Shown here in pieces: positions 44,401 to 57,043 of a stretch of 64,000 nucleotides of DNA (the first letter of the stretch is position 1; every line of letters starts with the position of its first letter). A program made the position numbers and the translations under genes. Origin of the DNA: Stachybotrys elegans (taxonomy: Eukaryota; Ascomycota; Sordariomycetes; Hypocreales; Stachybotryaceae); contig JAGPNK010000017.1 in NCBI GenBank assembly GCA_020746835.1, positions 310,001 to 374,000 on the forward strand, given 5' to 3'. A model generated the notes under the pieces. It saw only the letters and a program-made list of their open reading frames with translations. It did not search any database and was not told the origin of the DNA.

Positions 44401-47400
44401 TCGCCACCGCCAGGTGCTGGATGGACGGCGGCGTCCAGGTCGACGGCATCGTCGGCCACAGCCTGGGCGAGCTCGCCTCCCTGGCCATCTCGGGCGTCCT
44501 CTCCCTCAAGGACACCCTGACGGCCGTCTACACGCGCGCCCAGCTCATCAACCTCAAATGGGGCCCCGAGCGCGGCACCATGATGGCCATCCACGCCAAG
44601 GCCGACGTCGTCCAGTCCGTCATCGCAAAGGTCAAGGCCGAGGTCGCCTCCGAGGACGACGAGGTCGAGATCGCCTGCTACAACAGCGTCGGCAGCCACG
44701 TCATTGTCGGCAGGGACTCGTCCATCGCCGTCGCCGAGAAGGTCCTCCAGGCCGACGCAAAGTACCAGGGCCTGCGCTACCAGCGCGTCGGCACCAGCCA
44801 CGGCTTCCACTCGCGCTTCACCAAGCCCCTGCTGCTCGACCTCGTGCGCTTCGAGAAGACGCTCGACTTCAAGAAGCCCATCATCCCCCTCGAGACGTGC
44901 ACCCAGGTGCCCTTCAACTTCGAGTCCAACGACTCGACCTACCTGGCCCACCACGCCCGCGACCCCGTCTACTTCTACGACGCCGTCCAGCGTCTCGAGA
45001 AGCGTCTCGGTCCCTGCGCATTCCTCGAGGCCGGCTGGGGCACGCCCGTCGTCTCCATGGCCAAGAAGGCTGTCGCCGATGCCACCCAGCACACCTTCCA
45101 GGCCGTCACCTCGCCCGCCACCGCCACCGCCAACCTCTGGCGCGAGGGCTGCTCCATCACCTTCTGGAGCTTCCTGACCCCCAAGCAGAGCCTGCTCAAG
45201 CCCATCTGGACTCCCCCCTACAGCTTCGACAACACCAAGTCCTGGCTCGACCACGTTGACAATGCTGCCGTCGCCCTCAAGGCTGCCGAGGAGGCCATTG
45301 CCGCTGCCGCCGCCGCCGCTGCCCAGGGCTCCTCGTCGTCCTCCTCGTCGTCCTCTGAGCCTCGCGCCGCCCAGCTCGTCCGCTACAAGGGCGCCCTCGG
45401 CGAGAACGCCCACGAGTTCGGCCTGTCCACCAGCACGGAGCGCTTCACCAAGATTGTCAGCGGCCACGCCGTCAAGGCGCGCCCCCTGTGCCCGGCCTCG
45501 GTCTACATGGAGTCGGCCATCATGGGCTGCGAGCTGCTCGGCGCCAGCGGCCGCGACAAGACCATCTCCTTCACCAACATCTCCTTCCAGCGGCCCCTGG
45601 GCATCAACGACAAGCTCGACGTCAAGCTGCACCTGAGCAAGACGGCCAAGTTTGGCGACGAGCACTGGCACTACTCGATGCGCTCCTCCCCCTCGGCCGT
45701 CTACTCCGAGGGCGACTTCACCATGACCCCCGGCCCTCACCAGGACATGGAGCTCTACGCCCTGCTCGCCTCGGACGGCATGGTGGCCCTCCGCAACGAC
45801 CCGGACGCCGAGAAGCTGAGGAAGCGAACCGCCTACTCCCTCTTCTCCCGCGTCGTCGAGTACTCGGACCTGATGCAGGGCATCTCCGACATCACCTTTG
45901 GCAAGAAGGCCGCCCTCGCCACCATCCAGGTGCCCAACCACCCATGGGCCTCCCAGGAGAGCAGCGTCTCGGGCTTCTACGACGCCATCTCCCTCGACAC
46001 CTTTATCCAGGTCGTCGGTCTCCTCATCAACTGCAGCAGCGGCACCGCCACCGGTGACGAGGTCTACATTGCCTCCTCCATCGGCAACCTCGTCGTCTCC
46101 CCGACCGACTTCCAGCAGGCTCAGACTTGGACCGTCTACGCCACCTACTCCACCATCGACTCCAAGACCCTGAGCGGTGCCATCTTCGTCTTCAACGAGG
46201 CTGGTGAGCTCGTCTCCTTTGGAAGCAAGATTCACTTCCACAAGACCTCCATGACCAAGCTCCTCCGTGTCCTGGATGCTGCCAACCCCACTGGTGCAAA
46301 GGCCGCTGCCCCTGCTCCTCGTGCTGTTGTCGCTGCCCCTGCTGCTGCCGCCCCTGTTGCTGTTGCTGCTGTTGCCGCTCCCGCCGCTGCTGCCGGTCCT
46401 TCCAAGATCCCCGAGATCCGTGCCCTCATCTCCGCCTACACCGGTGTCAAGGAGGCTGACATCCCCGACGATGTCGCCTTCGCCAGCTTGGGTCTCGACT
46501 CGCTCTCCGCCATGGAGCTTGCCGGCGAGCTCGAGTCTTCTCTGGGCATCAAGGTCAGTTCCGACGACGTCACCACCTCCACGGTGGCTTCGCTCGCCAA
46601 GATGCTGCCTTCTGGCGGTGCTGCTCCCGCTCCGGCTCCGGCCCCCGTCGCCGCTGCCCCGGTCCCTGTGGCTGCTCCCGCTCCCGCTCCCGTGGCTGCT
46701 GCTCCTGTTGCTGCGCCTGCTGCCGCCGGCCCCAACCGTGTCGGTGAGCTCCGCGCCCTCATCTCCGCCTTCACCGGCATCAAGGAGGACGACATTGCCG
46801 ACGACGTCTCCTTCGGCAGCCTCGGCCTCGACTCGCTCTCCGCCATGGAACTGGCCAGCGAGATGGAGAGCACCCTCGGCCTCGTCATCAGCTCCGACGA
46901 CATTGCTTCCGCGTCCGTCAGCTCCCTGTCTGCCATGCTCGGCGGCGGCAGCGCAGACGTCTCTGCATCCAAGTCGGTCATTTCCTCTACTGTCGCTTCT
47001 ACCACACCGGCTTCTGACTTCGACAACCAGACACCAGAATTAATCACGCCCGCCTCCGAGTGCGGCCCGGAGCTGCACGAGGTCGGATCGGCCCTGGGAA
47101 TCCCCTGGAAGCGCGCCTCGCCTCACTACAGCACGCGCTTCAGGATGGAGACTGTCGTGTACAAGGAGATTGACGGTACCGAGATCCCCGCCGACATTTA
47201 CCTGCCCGCCGAGGTTCCCAGCAACCCCATGCCAATTGGTACGTCAACGTAGCTTTCAAAACTATTTCACGTGAGCTAACAATCCATCTTTAGCCCTGAT
47301 GATCCACGGTGGTGGCCACCTCACCCTCTCTCGACGTGCTGTTCGTCCTCCTCAGACCAGCTACCTGCTCGCCAACGGCATCCTCCCCGTCAGCATCGAC

Positions 47401-48195
47401 TACCGCCTGGCTCCTCACGTCAATGTCGTCGACGGATCCATGGCTGACACCCGGGATGCCTGTGTCTGGCTCCAGAAGGATCTGCCTGAGCTGATGGCTG
47501 CCAAGGGCATCATCGTCGACCCGAGCAAGTACGTCGTCATCGGTTTCTCGACTGGCGGTACCCTTGCCTTGACGACGGCATGGACGACGGCCGAGGCCAA
47601 CGTCACTCCTCCCCGCGCCATCCTCAGCTTCTACTGCCCGGTCGAGTATGACCCTGACCACCCCGTCCGGATGGGCCAGGGCACTCGCCCTCGCACCATG
47701 ACGCTCGCCCAGATTCGCGAGACTCTGCCAAGCACCGTCGCCGTCAGCCACTCCTTTAATGCCCTCGACACCACCAAGCTCGGCTGGCTCCAGCCCAGCG
47801 ACCCCCGAAGCGAGCTCACCCTCGCCCTCATCAAGGAGGAGAACGGCATGTCGCTGCTCTTCAACGGCCTCCCCGAGAAGGGTGAGCAGCTGCCCCGCGC
47901 TGATCCCGCCCGGTGCGCCTACTTCAGCCCCCTCACCCAGCTGCGCGCTGGCAACTACAACAACATCCCCACCTTCATGATCTTTGGTGAAGAGGACGAG
48001 GTCGCGCCCTTCAGGAAGGGTGTCGAGTTCGGCCAGGCCCTCAAGGAGGCCGGCATCCGTGGAGGATTCCACGCCGTCAAGGGCGGCAAGCACATCTTCG
48101 ACCTGGCTCTGACTCCTGGCAGCCAGGGCTGGGCCGAGCACATTGCCCCTGGCTACGATTTCATCTTCACCGAGCTCGAGAATGCCGCTCGGTAA
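41481..48195 (+). CDS. stbA: Non-reducing polyketide synthase SAT-KS-AT-PT-ACP-ACP-TE, orsellinic acid type
   Basis: Exons 41481-47238 and 47294-48195 (55-nt intron, GTACGT...TTTAG, phase 1) give 2219 residues. The start MARPTTSAAIF (context CACAATGGC) is preferred over an in-frame ATG at 41367 in Pro/Ser/Thr-rich leader. Domains and key residues: SAT (about 10-330) with GHCIG, Cys132; KS from about 380 with DTACSAS Cys551 and EAHGTG His687; AT with GHSLGE Ser994; PT with SGHAVKARPLCPAS His1329 and the Asp1506 in SLDTFIQ; ACP1 GLDSLS Ser1674 and ACP2 GLDSLS Ser1785, joined by Ala/Pro/Val linkers; TE, an HSL-like alpha/beta hydrolase with HGGG, GFSTG Ser2005, the Asp of GEEDEVAP and a His in GGKHIFD. 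There is no KR, DH, ER or C-methyltransferase, so an unmethylated tetraketide such as orsellinic acid is expected, as for StbA/AscC and OrsA. Neighbouring reductase and prenyltransferase agree. Confidence 0.93.
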
Positions 48196-51100
48196 TTGTA
48201 CGTTCCTCATTCTCCGATAGACTTCATGGGACACGCGCTAACATTCTTCTCAGTGGCCAGTACATTCTTCTTTCATGAACATTTTCTTTTTTTTCTTTCC
48301 TCGTCATTTCTTTTCACTCAATACCTCGTTGTTTATTAGATCTTCATTCATGGTGTTATTGGGACTGCCTTTCTTGGGTCGCGGGCAGAAAAAATGCTTT
48401 GTTATGCCTGTTTTATGATGATTCATTTAGCAGCGGATGTTTGGGAGCAGGACTTTTTCATTCTCCATTTCCCTTATTTTCTACACGGCGTTGGCATTAG
48501 ACTTAGACGCCAGCAGCATTTGTGTACACACTTAGATATCTTCATTTAGCTTGGACTCAGATCGGTCGCTTCGTGCAGGGAGCGGCCGAGACTGAGGCTC
48601 AACAATAGATTAGAAGGTTTATCAGCAATCACCCAAAGACAAATGTGGGATTTGTAAAACCGTGTGCCCACTGTTCCAGACTCTGGTTAGACCCATGACT
48701 GGGTTGGGTGTATGTACCGTACTTGATCATTTCGTGGAAGCATGTGAGCCCTGTCGGGGCATTTGAAGCATCGCGAACCACTGATTAACTGCAATGGGCA
48801 AGGCAACGTAGCATCGTGCGACTGCGAGTGGGCACGAGAGACGCCCTTGCCATCACCCTCACCCTCACACATGGCTCTAGTCTATTCGCCGGGCTACTTC
48901 TCCGTGCTGCACCCAAGATCTGCCTCGCTTGCCCAGGTGTGGGCGAGCTGAAAATGAGAGAGCGGGTGGCCAGAGCTAACGCTGACTGATCGGGCAGGGC
49001 TGAAGGCAGCGGGCTTGTCGTCTGCCGTGGACCCTTACTCTCGACACGGCACAACTGGCATCTCCGACAAGCCTAGTTCTAGTTGGGGGATTCACTGCGA
49101 ATGGGACGGCAGCCTGTACGAGCCGTCACCATGGATTACGTATTACTACTATGCGCAGGAAGTAAGAGCTAAGCCGTCCGAGCTGGCGGATATGAGCTGT
49201 CCGCCCATCCTTTCCATCTCGAGGGACCCCAAGCCTGACGTAATGATTCGTCTCTCTGGTGCGGTGGCTTGTTCCTGTAGACGGCAATGAGTGCGATGCC
49301 CAAGACAGTCTCTGCCTCACCATGGCTGCACTCGGGGAACTCCCGTCATGTTGGCTGCTGCCACGAGCCAGGGCGGACGAAATGGCAGGATTCCAGCTTC
49401 CAGCTTCCTTGCTTGTTGGCTGGCTTGTTCCGCACTCCAGGCCAGCTCTCTCATTCTCATTCCGCGCAGGAGCAGCGGCATGGATGTGGCCATTTATCGC
49501 CCGAGCTTAAATGCTTGCCGGGGGTTGCGAGAATATTATGGCCGGTTCGGGCGAGATACAGAACATGTACATAGCTGACACGATAGGCGATTATGGTGTC
49601 GGCAGATAATTGTCAGTTCCATTCTGAGTGCCATACCATGGTTCCAACGAAGGATGACTGCTCTGACAGTCTGTGGTCATGGCGGATCGTCGTGAGGGGT
49701 TAATTTACTTTATTTACTTTTATTCCATCTTCATCATTTTGCCCTTTATTTTTTTTTGCTGGGTGCATCCATCGGATCTGATCCTCTTGCGATGCCGGGA
49801 TGGAGCATGGATGAGGGGAAGAAAGGATCCAGATGCGACTTTGGCCAAGGTGCAGCGCAATGCCATGGCCAGAATCCCCTTTTGCTCGACGGTTTTGTTT
49901 GTTTGCTTACGCAACCCCCGAGAATTTCGGAGAGCAAAGACCATCCAACGGAGGACTTCGGTCTGCGTCGTCGCACTGCCGTTCCGGACAAGATTAGATC
50001 TGCCTCTCCGCCTCTCGCACCTCATCTCTCCACTGTTGTATGTTGTCTGTTCTCTATTCTCTGTTATGCTGCTACGGCCAGTTGCCTGTTGTGGCTTGTG
50101 ATGATGCGCTGCCACCACCTACGGCAGTTCTCGTGTTGTCAGCACATCCAACGCTATGCCTCTTGCTCTGCTGATCCCTCATTGCTTGCGCTGCCCTCGT
50201 CCTACATGGCTAAGGATCCATCCGCGACCTTTAAATAGTAAGCGTGCGTGCCATCGAGATGAACCGTCGGTTGCAGGATATGATCTGCAACGATCTCGCA
50301 GGGCCACTGCCACACCCCCTCAACACCACACAGAGGCGCCAGCAAGCTCCAACTCCAACTAGGCATTGGCGGATCAAACTGCCACGGGATCGGCAGTTTC
50401 ACCGGGCTGAGGCTGAAGCTGGCTGGCTGGCTGGGGCTGCGGAGATGAAGCTCAGAGCCCGCCCTGGATTGACTACTGTCGATGAAACGACCCGCAGCTG
50501 CGCTTTTCCTGCACGTCTACCTGAGCTACTCCGTATAGCAGATGGATTTGCGACGTAGGGTGATCCTTCCCTCGCCGTCAGCGTTGGTATTCAGAGCATC
50601 TTGGCCATGGACGACTCACGCGCACAAGGACAATGTACTAAGCCTCCGTCCCGGGCGCAAGCTCGCGGCGCTCTGCTCTCATCATCTCTCAATGTGCATG
50701 CAGATGCTCCTTCATTCTAAACGGCCGAAAAGTGCAGAAGCCGTTTGGCACGGATGCACATTCTGCTGACCGAGGCGCACTCGATTCCCTTTTTAGGAAC
50801 CACGTTTAAGAGCACCGTCCACCTTGTGCTTTCTTTGCATTTGTTCCATGTGCCTTCCAAGCCTGGCAGGTCGGCGGGCGGGCGGGCAGACTGTCTGCTT
50901 CGGGTAACCTTCGAGAAACGGTGTGCCTGAGCTGAGTGCCGGCCCATGACCATCGGGTTAAGCTTGTCCATGGCCGTAGGGTATTGCCCAAGGACGTGCA
51001 TCTGGCTGACTGCATGCTGCTCTCTCCACTGCGTCGCCGCTATCCGTATAGATTGCCTTATGTAGAGCACGAAGCCGGAAGCCACGGGCAAACGGCTACT

Positions 51101-54100
51101 CGGATACGGCTGTCCCGTGCACGGCGATCCAGGGGCTTGCTTCCCTCTATCTCCATGATGGCGGGTGGATTGTTCCTGGCGACCAAGCATCACCGCTACC
51201 TTCCGGACATGGCCGTAACCAAAACCTGTTGTGCGCATGCTAGACGGCGGTGCAGCATGGTAGAGTAACGTTCAATAGACGGGCCGCCAAATCCGTAAAC
51301 ACCTGGTTCCGTGAGGCTGAAGCGCTGGAACAATCCTTGTCCTGGTCGCCGTCGAGCACTGTTGCTTCTTCAGGTCAGACCCTGGAACCCCAACTATGCC
51401 GCAACTGATGTGGCGTCTGTGTGCCTTGTCGATCGCTTCCACTTGGCTTGGCTGGTAGCGGAAAGCCGCCTGGCAATTGGATAAATCCAGGCACAGGCAG
51501 GCCCCTGGCGAAAACGTGCTGCGAGACTCGTGTCATCCTTTGTCCCTCATCTCTGTGGATGCCAGGCCATCCGCCAAATGACGGGCCACAGCTCTTGTCG
51601 ACTATTATCCGTACTGGGTTAAGCTATTCTGAACCCTGGCAGCCAGTAGAGGGTAATCGGCGAGCGGAGCGGGCCATACAGCCATCCACTATTCATTGCT
51701 TATGTACCTTAGTTGGTTCTCGCATTGTTCAGGCCAGGGGAAGGGACTGTAATAGGCACGCAAGAGGGCTTGGCCTACGCCGTCGATATGGGGGCTCTTA
51801 AAGGACTTGGCTGACTATGCCCACCAATAATCGTCGTGCCATCCAGACAATGGTGGCACGGTTGAGCAATTGCTTGCCTATCGTGGGCATATCCTACCTA
51901 TCCATAAAGCCTAATGGCGCTTCGCCAGGGGGATGCTTAGTGGCTTTGGTATCTGTTCTGCATGCAAGCGATAATACCTGCTCACGTTCTCTCGTCGCTA
52001 CCAAGATGGACATGGCTCGCCAGGCGGGCGTGGCTTGTGCTGCTCAAGCGAGCGCACTGGCATCGGGTATTTACTCAGCATCAACAGAATGAACAAGCGA
52101 GAAGGGGGGCAGCCGGCGAGCCAGCCAGAATGAGGAATCAATACCATCATTGGAGGTATATTGTAGGGCACTTTTGTATCGCAGCGTTGGGAGCTGGGCT
52201 GGGCTCTGTCGAGGGGATCCGTCGCCTGTCCATTCAGAGAGGATTTAATTACAGCAGCGCAGCACAAAACAAGGCTGTCGGTGCAACGTGTGCTCGGGGT
52301 CGGGGTAGGAGATGGCTTTTTATTACAGATGATCCTGAGGTAAAGTGATATTGGCGATGGGACTCGACCATCCCTTCTCATCCCGGCAGAACCATGAGAT
52401 GTTGCTAGTGCCTTTGTTCGGTTGTCTAGAGGGATCGATCGAGAGAAAAAAGAAAAAAAACGGCCAATTTGCCGCTCCCCTGCCCTGTATCCGTATCCGT
52501 ATCCTGGTGATAGATGATGGGCCATGTCCTTGCCCATAGTCCAGGCGAGGCCGCAACCCCAATGTCTTCCAGAGACAAAAACACTCCACCAGTGTTCTAA
52601 ATCTGTTGGCCTAGGTCTAGTTACCATCCGCAGTGGGGGAGGCTTGACCAACAAGCCATCCTCTTCCACGGTAAGGACAGGGCTCGCGCCCGCTCCGCCT
52701 CGACCCTAGATGCTAGCGGCGCTTCATTGGCTCCGCTGGCAGCCCAAGGTGGCGGCAGTTGGAGTAGATCGTCCGGGTTGTTGGTGGGAGAGGAGGAGGA
52801 GAGGAAGTCACGATGCCTTCGCGATCGTCATCCTGGTCGCCAACACGGGCGGCCAGCATGGTCTCGCGATGCAAGGGGAGACAGCGACAGGCTGTTGATG
52901 CGATCGTCATAGACTTGCACAGTGGATATTAATCGCCAGACAAACGTGCAGCTACCCAAACGAGACGGCACGTCGTCGCGGCGGACAGTCAGGAATTAGC
53001 TAACAATCCTGACTGAAGCGGCCGTCCTGGATCCTGGCGACCACATTACCAACCAAACTAGGACAGAGCGAAATGCGTCGGGGCGGATTTGTCATTCATC
53101 CTTCGTGCGTTTCTCCTCGTCTTGTTGTTATTATTAACCGCCAACCAAGCATCTCACACTGACTGTGCTTGTCTGGAGATGGGGTCAACGTTATTCTCCT
53201 CGGGGCAAGGCAAGACAGAGCGAGCGAGCCATGACCTGGTCGTGGTAGCATGACATGGCATGGCAATATCCTCGTCGGTCGATTGAGCGTTTGCGTCATA
53301 CGTCTGCACCTTATCTGCCAAGAGACGAAGTAATGCCATGCACTCACTCTACGGAGTATCTCGCGGACCTCACGCGCCGCCCTTGGCACCAGGCTCGTTT
53401 ATTGCCATCTCACTCTACCGCTCTTTGATGGTTATTATTTTTTTTGCCCCCCTCTCTTCTTCTTCTCCATCGGAGAGTTTGCGCGGGGCAGCAGGGCCAA
53501 GGGTCTCTTGCTTACGGGTAAGAGTGTTGACTTGGATGGATTCTCAAGACCAGACAGACAGAGAGAGAGAGTGAGAGAGAGACTGGAGGGTTGCGCCCTC
53601 TACCGCTAAAATCCACCCGCCGTCTGTGCTGTGCTGTGTGCTGTCTGACATTAGGGCCAAGACACCACTAACACTGCTAAATCTTTTCCCATCTGAGGTG
53701 CCGGGGGCTTGTCAGCTCAACCCAGCCATGATTTCCGTCCGACTCTCGCCCTCCCTCAGTCTCTCTCTCTCTCGTCCTCTCCGTATTCCTCGCTTAGGCA
53801 GCATCCTCCGATCATCAACTCCGGTTGCGCAGTCTGCCAGCAGCTGTGCCCTCTTGCTGCGGGCACAGAGAGCAGCCTCTGCGTCTTTTGCCTCGACTTC
53901 GGATACTTGCCCCAGCGTCTTGGCCTTACGCGTGCTCCACCCTCCTCACGGTGCTGCATGCTACTTGCTCCGTAGTATGCATTCCTTACGGCTGGGGTGC
54001 TGCTCCAAGGGTGTCGTTTCAAGCCCGACACCCCCCTTCCTCTACCTCCTCCTCATCTTCCCTCTTTGCTTTTCCTTTCCCCTCTTACCGCCTTAGTCAT

Positions 54101-54737
54101 TTCGAGACATCCATCTAGTCGGGATTGCTTATTCTTATTATTACCTACTACTGCTTTTCCCATCTTTCCCTGGCCTAGCTGCTGGTGGCTGACAGTAGCT
54201 CGTCTTGTCTCTGCCGTGTCACCCGTGACCGCCCGTTTACACAGTAGAATAGTCGCATAATAATCCAGCATTGCATGTCTGTGTCTGAATGCCCGAATGA
54301 TTCTGTTGACTCGAATTGGCTCAACTCAACTTGGGCAGACTGAGACTGTCGATAACAGCCTACCACTTCACCTTCACCCCCTTCCCACTCCTCCTTCTCT
54401 TTCTCCTCCTCCTCCTCTTCCTCTTCCTTCTCCTCCCCCATCTCCCATCCCAGTCCAGACACCCCCATATTCATGGTACGGAGTACAGAGTACAGACGAA
54501 GGAGGGACAGTCAAAACAGAGTAAGCAGCCGTGGCACGGGCAGTCCACCCATCTGCACCAAGGAATAGACTGCAGGCCAGGGACCCCCCAGGTGTTTCCA
54601 CGACACACACCTAGCGCCCGGAGCCCACTCCTGCACCTCAAGTACTCGAGCCTTTAAAGGGTTCAGGGCCACCCTGATGTATTTGCTAACCTAAGCTTGC
54701 TGCACTCTACCGAAACCGCTGCCAGGCACCCTACGAC
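48196..54737. other. Gene-poor region, 6.5 kb
   Basis: No open frame has family features, coding-type third positions or good splice partners. Pyrimidine-rich stretches appear near 53440-53480, 53755-53790 and 54370-54450, the last two upstream of the AflR-like gene. Copies of TACGGAGTA occur at 50527-50535 (reverse), 53350-53358 and 54477-54485. Small or fast-evolving genes could be missed. Confidence 0.5.
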
Positions 54738-57043
54738 ATGGACACACACGCTGCTGTACAGCAACAGCACCATCATCACCATCACCAGCATCAGCACCAC
54801 CACCAGCACCACCAGCAACAGCAGCATAACCACCAGAGCCAGCCCGAAGAGTCGACGCCGTGCTCCTCACGCTCCTCGACGCCTCCGAAGCGACTTCGAT
54901 TGGCCTGCGATTCGTGCCACAGCGCCAAGATTCGGTGTTCCGGCGGCCAGCCCTGCAAGAAGTGCCAGAACTCGTACGTGCCTCCCGCCTACACAATCAA
55001 TTACATGCGCAATTCCACAGAGGCCGAGAACAAGATGACAAAGACAAAAAAAAATAAAAGATGGAGAACAGTCGTAGGCGGACATATGAAAGACGTATTT
55101 TAAATGAAAGAAAGAGAGGAAGCAAGAAAGAAAGAAGAAAAAAAGAGCAGCAGGAAAATAGAAGAAGAAGAAAAAGACAAAGACAAGATGATAAAACAAG
55201 AAATGGCCGGACGAGGGGAATGGAACAGGTACGCATGTCTGTCAAGAAACATGGCTAACACATCTCGGCAGCAACTCGCAATGCAAATACAGTTATATGG
55301 CTCGTCTCGGAAAACCCAAAGGCAGCCGTAACAAGAAGACGCTTGAGAGACTGAACCAGGCTGCCGCCGCCCGCGCAGGCTCGCCCAGCGACGCGATGCA
55401 ACTCGAGCGACCCAAGGGCCTGGACTCGGGCGCTGCCACGACCAACACTTCCTCGAGCTCCAGCTCGGGCGCCGGTGCTACGGGAGTGGGAGTGGGAGTG
55501 GGAGTGGGCGCGGCCCAAGAGCACAGGGCGTCGTTCGATGTACGCGGCCACGCCACGGTCATACCCTCGGCTGCATGGCCCACACTCAACTCGACATATA
55601 CGCCGATGAACGACGAGCAGCTCGAGCTGTGCATCGAGTCAAGCAACCTGCGAACCCTGCTCGATTCGGACAACACGCTGACCCCCGCCTCGCCCGACGG
55701 CACGGGGTTGTTGCCGGTGAGTTGCAGCCTCTTTTTCCCCTGGGATCTGGTTGGCATTTTCCCCCCTTCTCCTCCGCCTGATTGGTGGCGGCTCATTGGG
55801 CTGGGCCTTGTCTCGAGAAGCGAGGCAATAGTGACAACGAGGGTAGCGAGGGGGTGAGAGCGAGGGTGGTGGTCTCACGAGGATATTCTCCGACACCCAC
55901 GGGATGATGCTTTTTGTTGAGAATGAAGACGAGGTTACTAATGGCTCTGTCTTAGATGCATATGATTAGCCCTCCCATGGACAAAGATGCCCGGTCGATG
56001 CTTGGTATGTCTCACTTGTTCCCCCTCCCTTTTCACGCCTGTCACATATCCCAGCCCCTCTGCTTAACCTCTCCTTCAACCTCTGAGCAAAGAGAGAGAA
56101 AGAGAGAAAGAGAGACAGAAAAGAAGGACGGGCGCTCATTCACTTGCTGCCTTGGTTGCTGGGGTCAATTGACTAACGAGGGCCAGTCTCCGCGGGCTAC
56201 CACCACAGCTATCTCTCACCGGCCAATTCCGACACGGCCAACAACTGCAACATTGACGGGGACAAGTCGGAAACTGAATGGGGATTCCCGACGACGCGCT
56301 CACTCCACCGGGCCGCCATGAGCATGAGCGAAAAGTCGGCACAGTCGTCGATGCAGAAGGCGGCGGCCGTCATGCAAGCCTCGCCGTACCGCACGCCTGA
56401 GATGCACCACGAGTCAGAGGACGGGCGCACTGCCGCCAGCACAGGGACGGTATCAGCCGCAGCCGTGGCCGCCGCCGTGGCAGTAGGAGCAGGAGGAGGA
56501 GGAGGAGCCGGGGACGACGCGGCGTGCTGCTCGTGCCTCCGGGTGCTGACGGACCAGCTCTGCAGCCTCAACGCCGTGGAACGCAAGCAGGACCACCTGC
56601 GGCTCGACACGACCTTTAGCAACACGAGCGCCGTGCTCGACAGCTCGGGCGGCGCGCTGACGTGCGGCATGTGCCACCTCGACACCAAGGTTCTGCTGCT
56701 CGTCATGACGCTGCTGCAGACCGTCATCAACTGGGCGCGCGTGGGCTCGCAGAAGGCGCTGCACCCGAGCGACGCGCCGCCCGTCACGTTTGGCGAGTGG
56801 CGCGTGTCGGCCGAGGACGGCAACGTCATCCGCGCGCTGCTCGTCAACCGCGTCCTGGCCAAGAGCACCTCGACCGTCGAGGTCCTGCGCCAGCGCATCC
56901 ACGAGGTCAGCATCAACGCAAACAAGTCCAACCTGGCCTTCCAGATGATGGACGCCGAGGCCCTGCGCTCCCAGCTCGGCCGCCTGGAGCACTCGATGCG
57001 CGAGGTGACGCAGATTATAAAGGCCCAGGGCCTGGATGCCTGA
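54738..57043 (+). CDS. Zn2Cys6 transcription factor, AflR-like, with long introns
   Basis: Exons 54738-54973, 55272-55716, 55956-56004 and 56187-57043 join in consistent phase. Introns are 298, 239 and 182 nt, several times longer than elsewhere in the window; each has a GT donor and AG acceptor, and the first and third have clear TAAC branch sites. The N-terminus is low-complexity His/Gln (HHHHHHQHQHHHQHHQQQQH). The zinc cluster is CDSCHSAKIRCSGGQPC then KKCQNS, completed by splicing to NSQCKYSYMARLGKPKGSRN with the basic linker KKTLERL. The C-terminal part has paired cysteines (AACCSCLRVLTDQLC, CGMCHLDTKVLLLVMTLLQ) and helices ending SMREVTQIIKAQGLD, in the style of AflR-family regulators of secondary metabolism. 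It could control the PKS cluster 6.5 kb away, but no direct evidence shows this. Confidence 0.8.
54765..54833 (+). repeat. CAC/CAG/CAT trinucleotide repeat coding for His/Gln
   Basis: Imperfect CAN repeats, from CACCATCATCACCATCACCA on, encode the His/Gln-rich N-terminus of the AflR-like factor. Length variation between strains is likely. Confidence 0.75.
55482..55509 (+). repeat. GGGAGT hexanucleotide repeat inside the AflR-like gene
   Basis: Four tandem GGGAGT units encode a VGVGVGVG linker. The G-runs could form a quadruplex in DNA or RNA. Confidence 0.7.

Noticed and set aside
41472..46241. A 1,589-codon stop-free frame on the minus strand opposite the PKS
   Set aside because: Its composition (Gly, Val, Asp, Ala, Leu runs) is the mirror of a C-rich third-position coding strand. 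The PKS on the plus strand has all its domains, so this is a shadow.
47294..48195. A separate hydrolase gene after the PKS
   Set aside because: A phase-1 intron with good splice sites joins it in frame to the PKS, and known orsellinic acid synthases carry a terminal TE.
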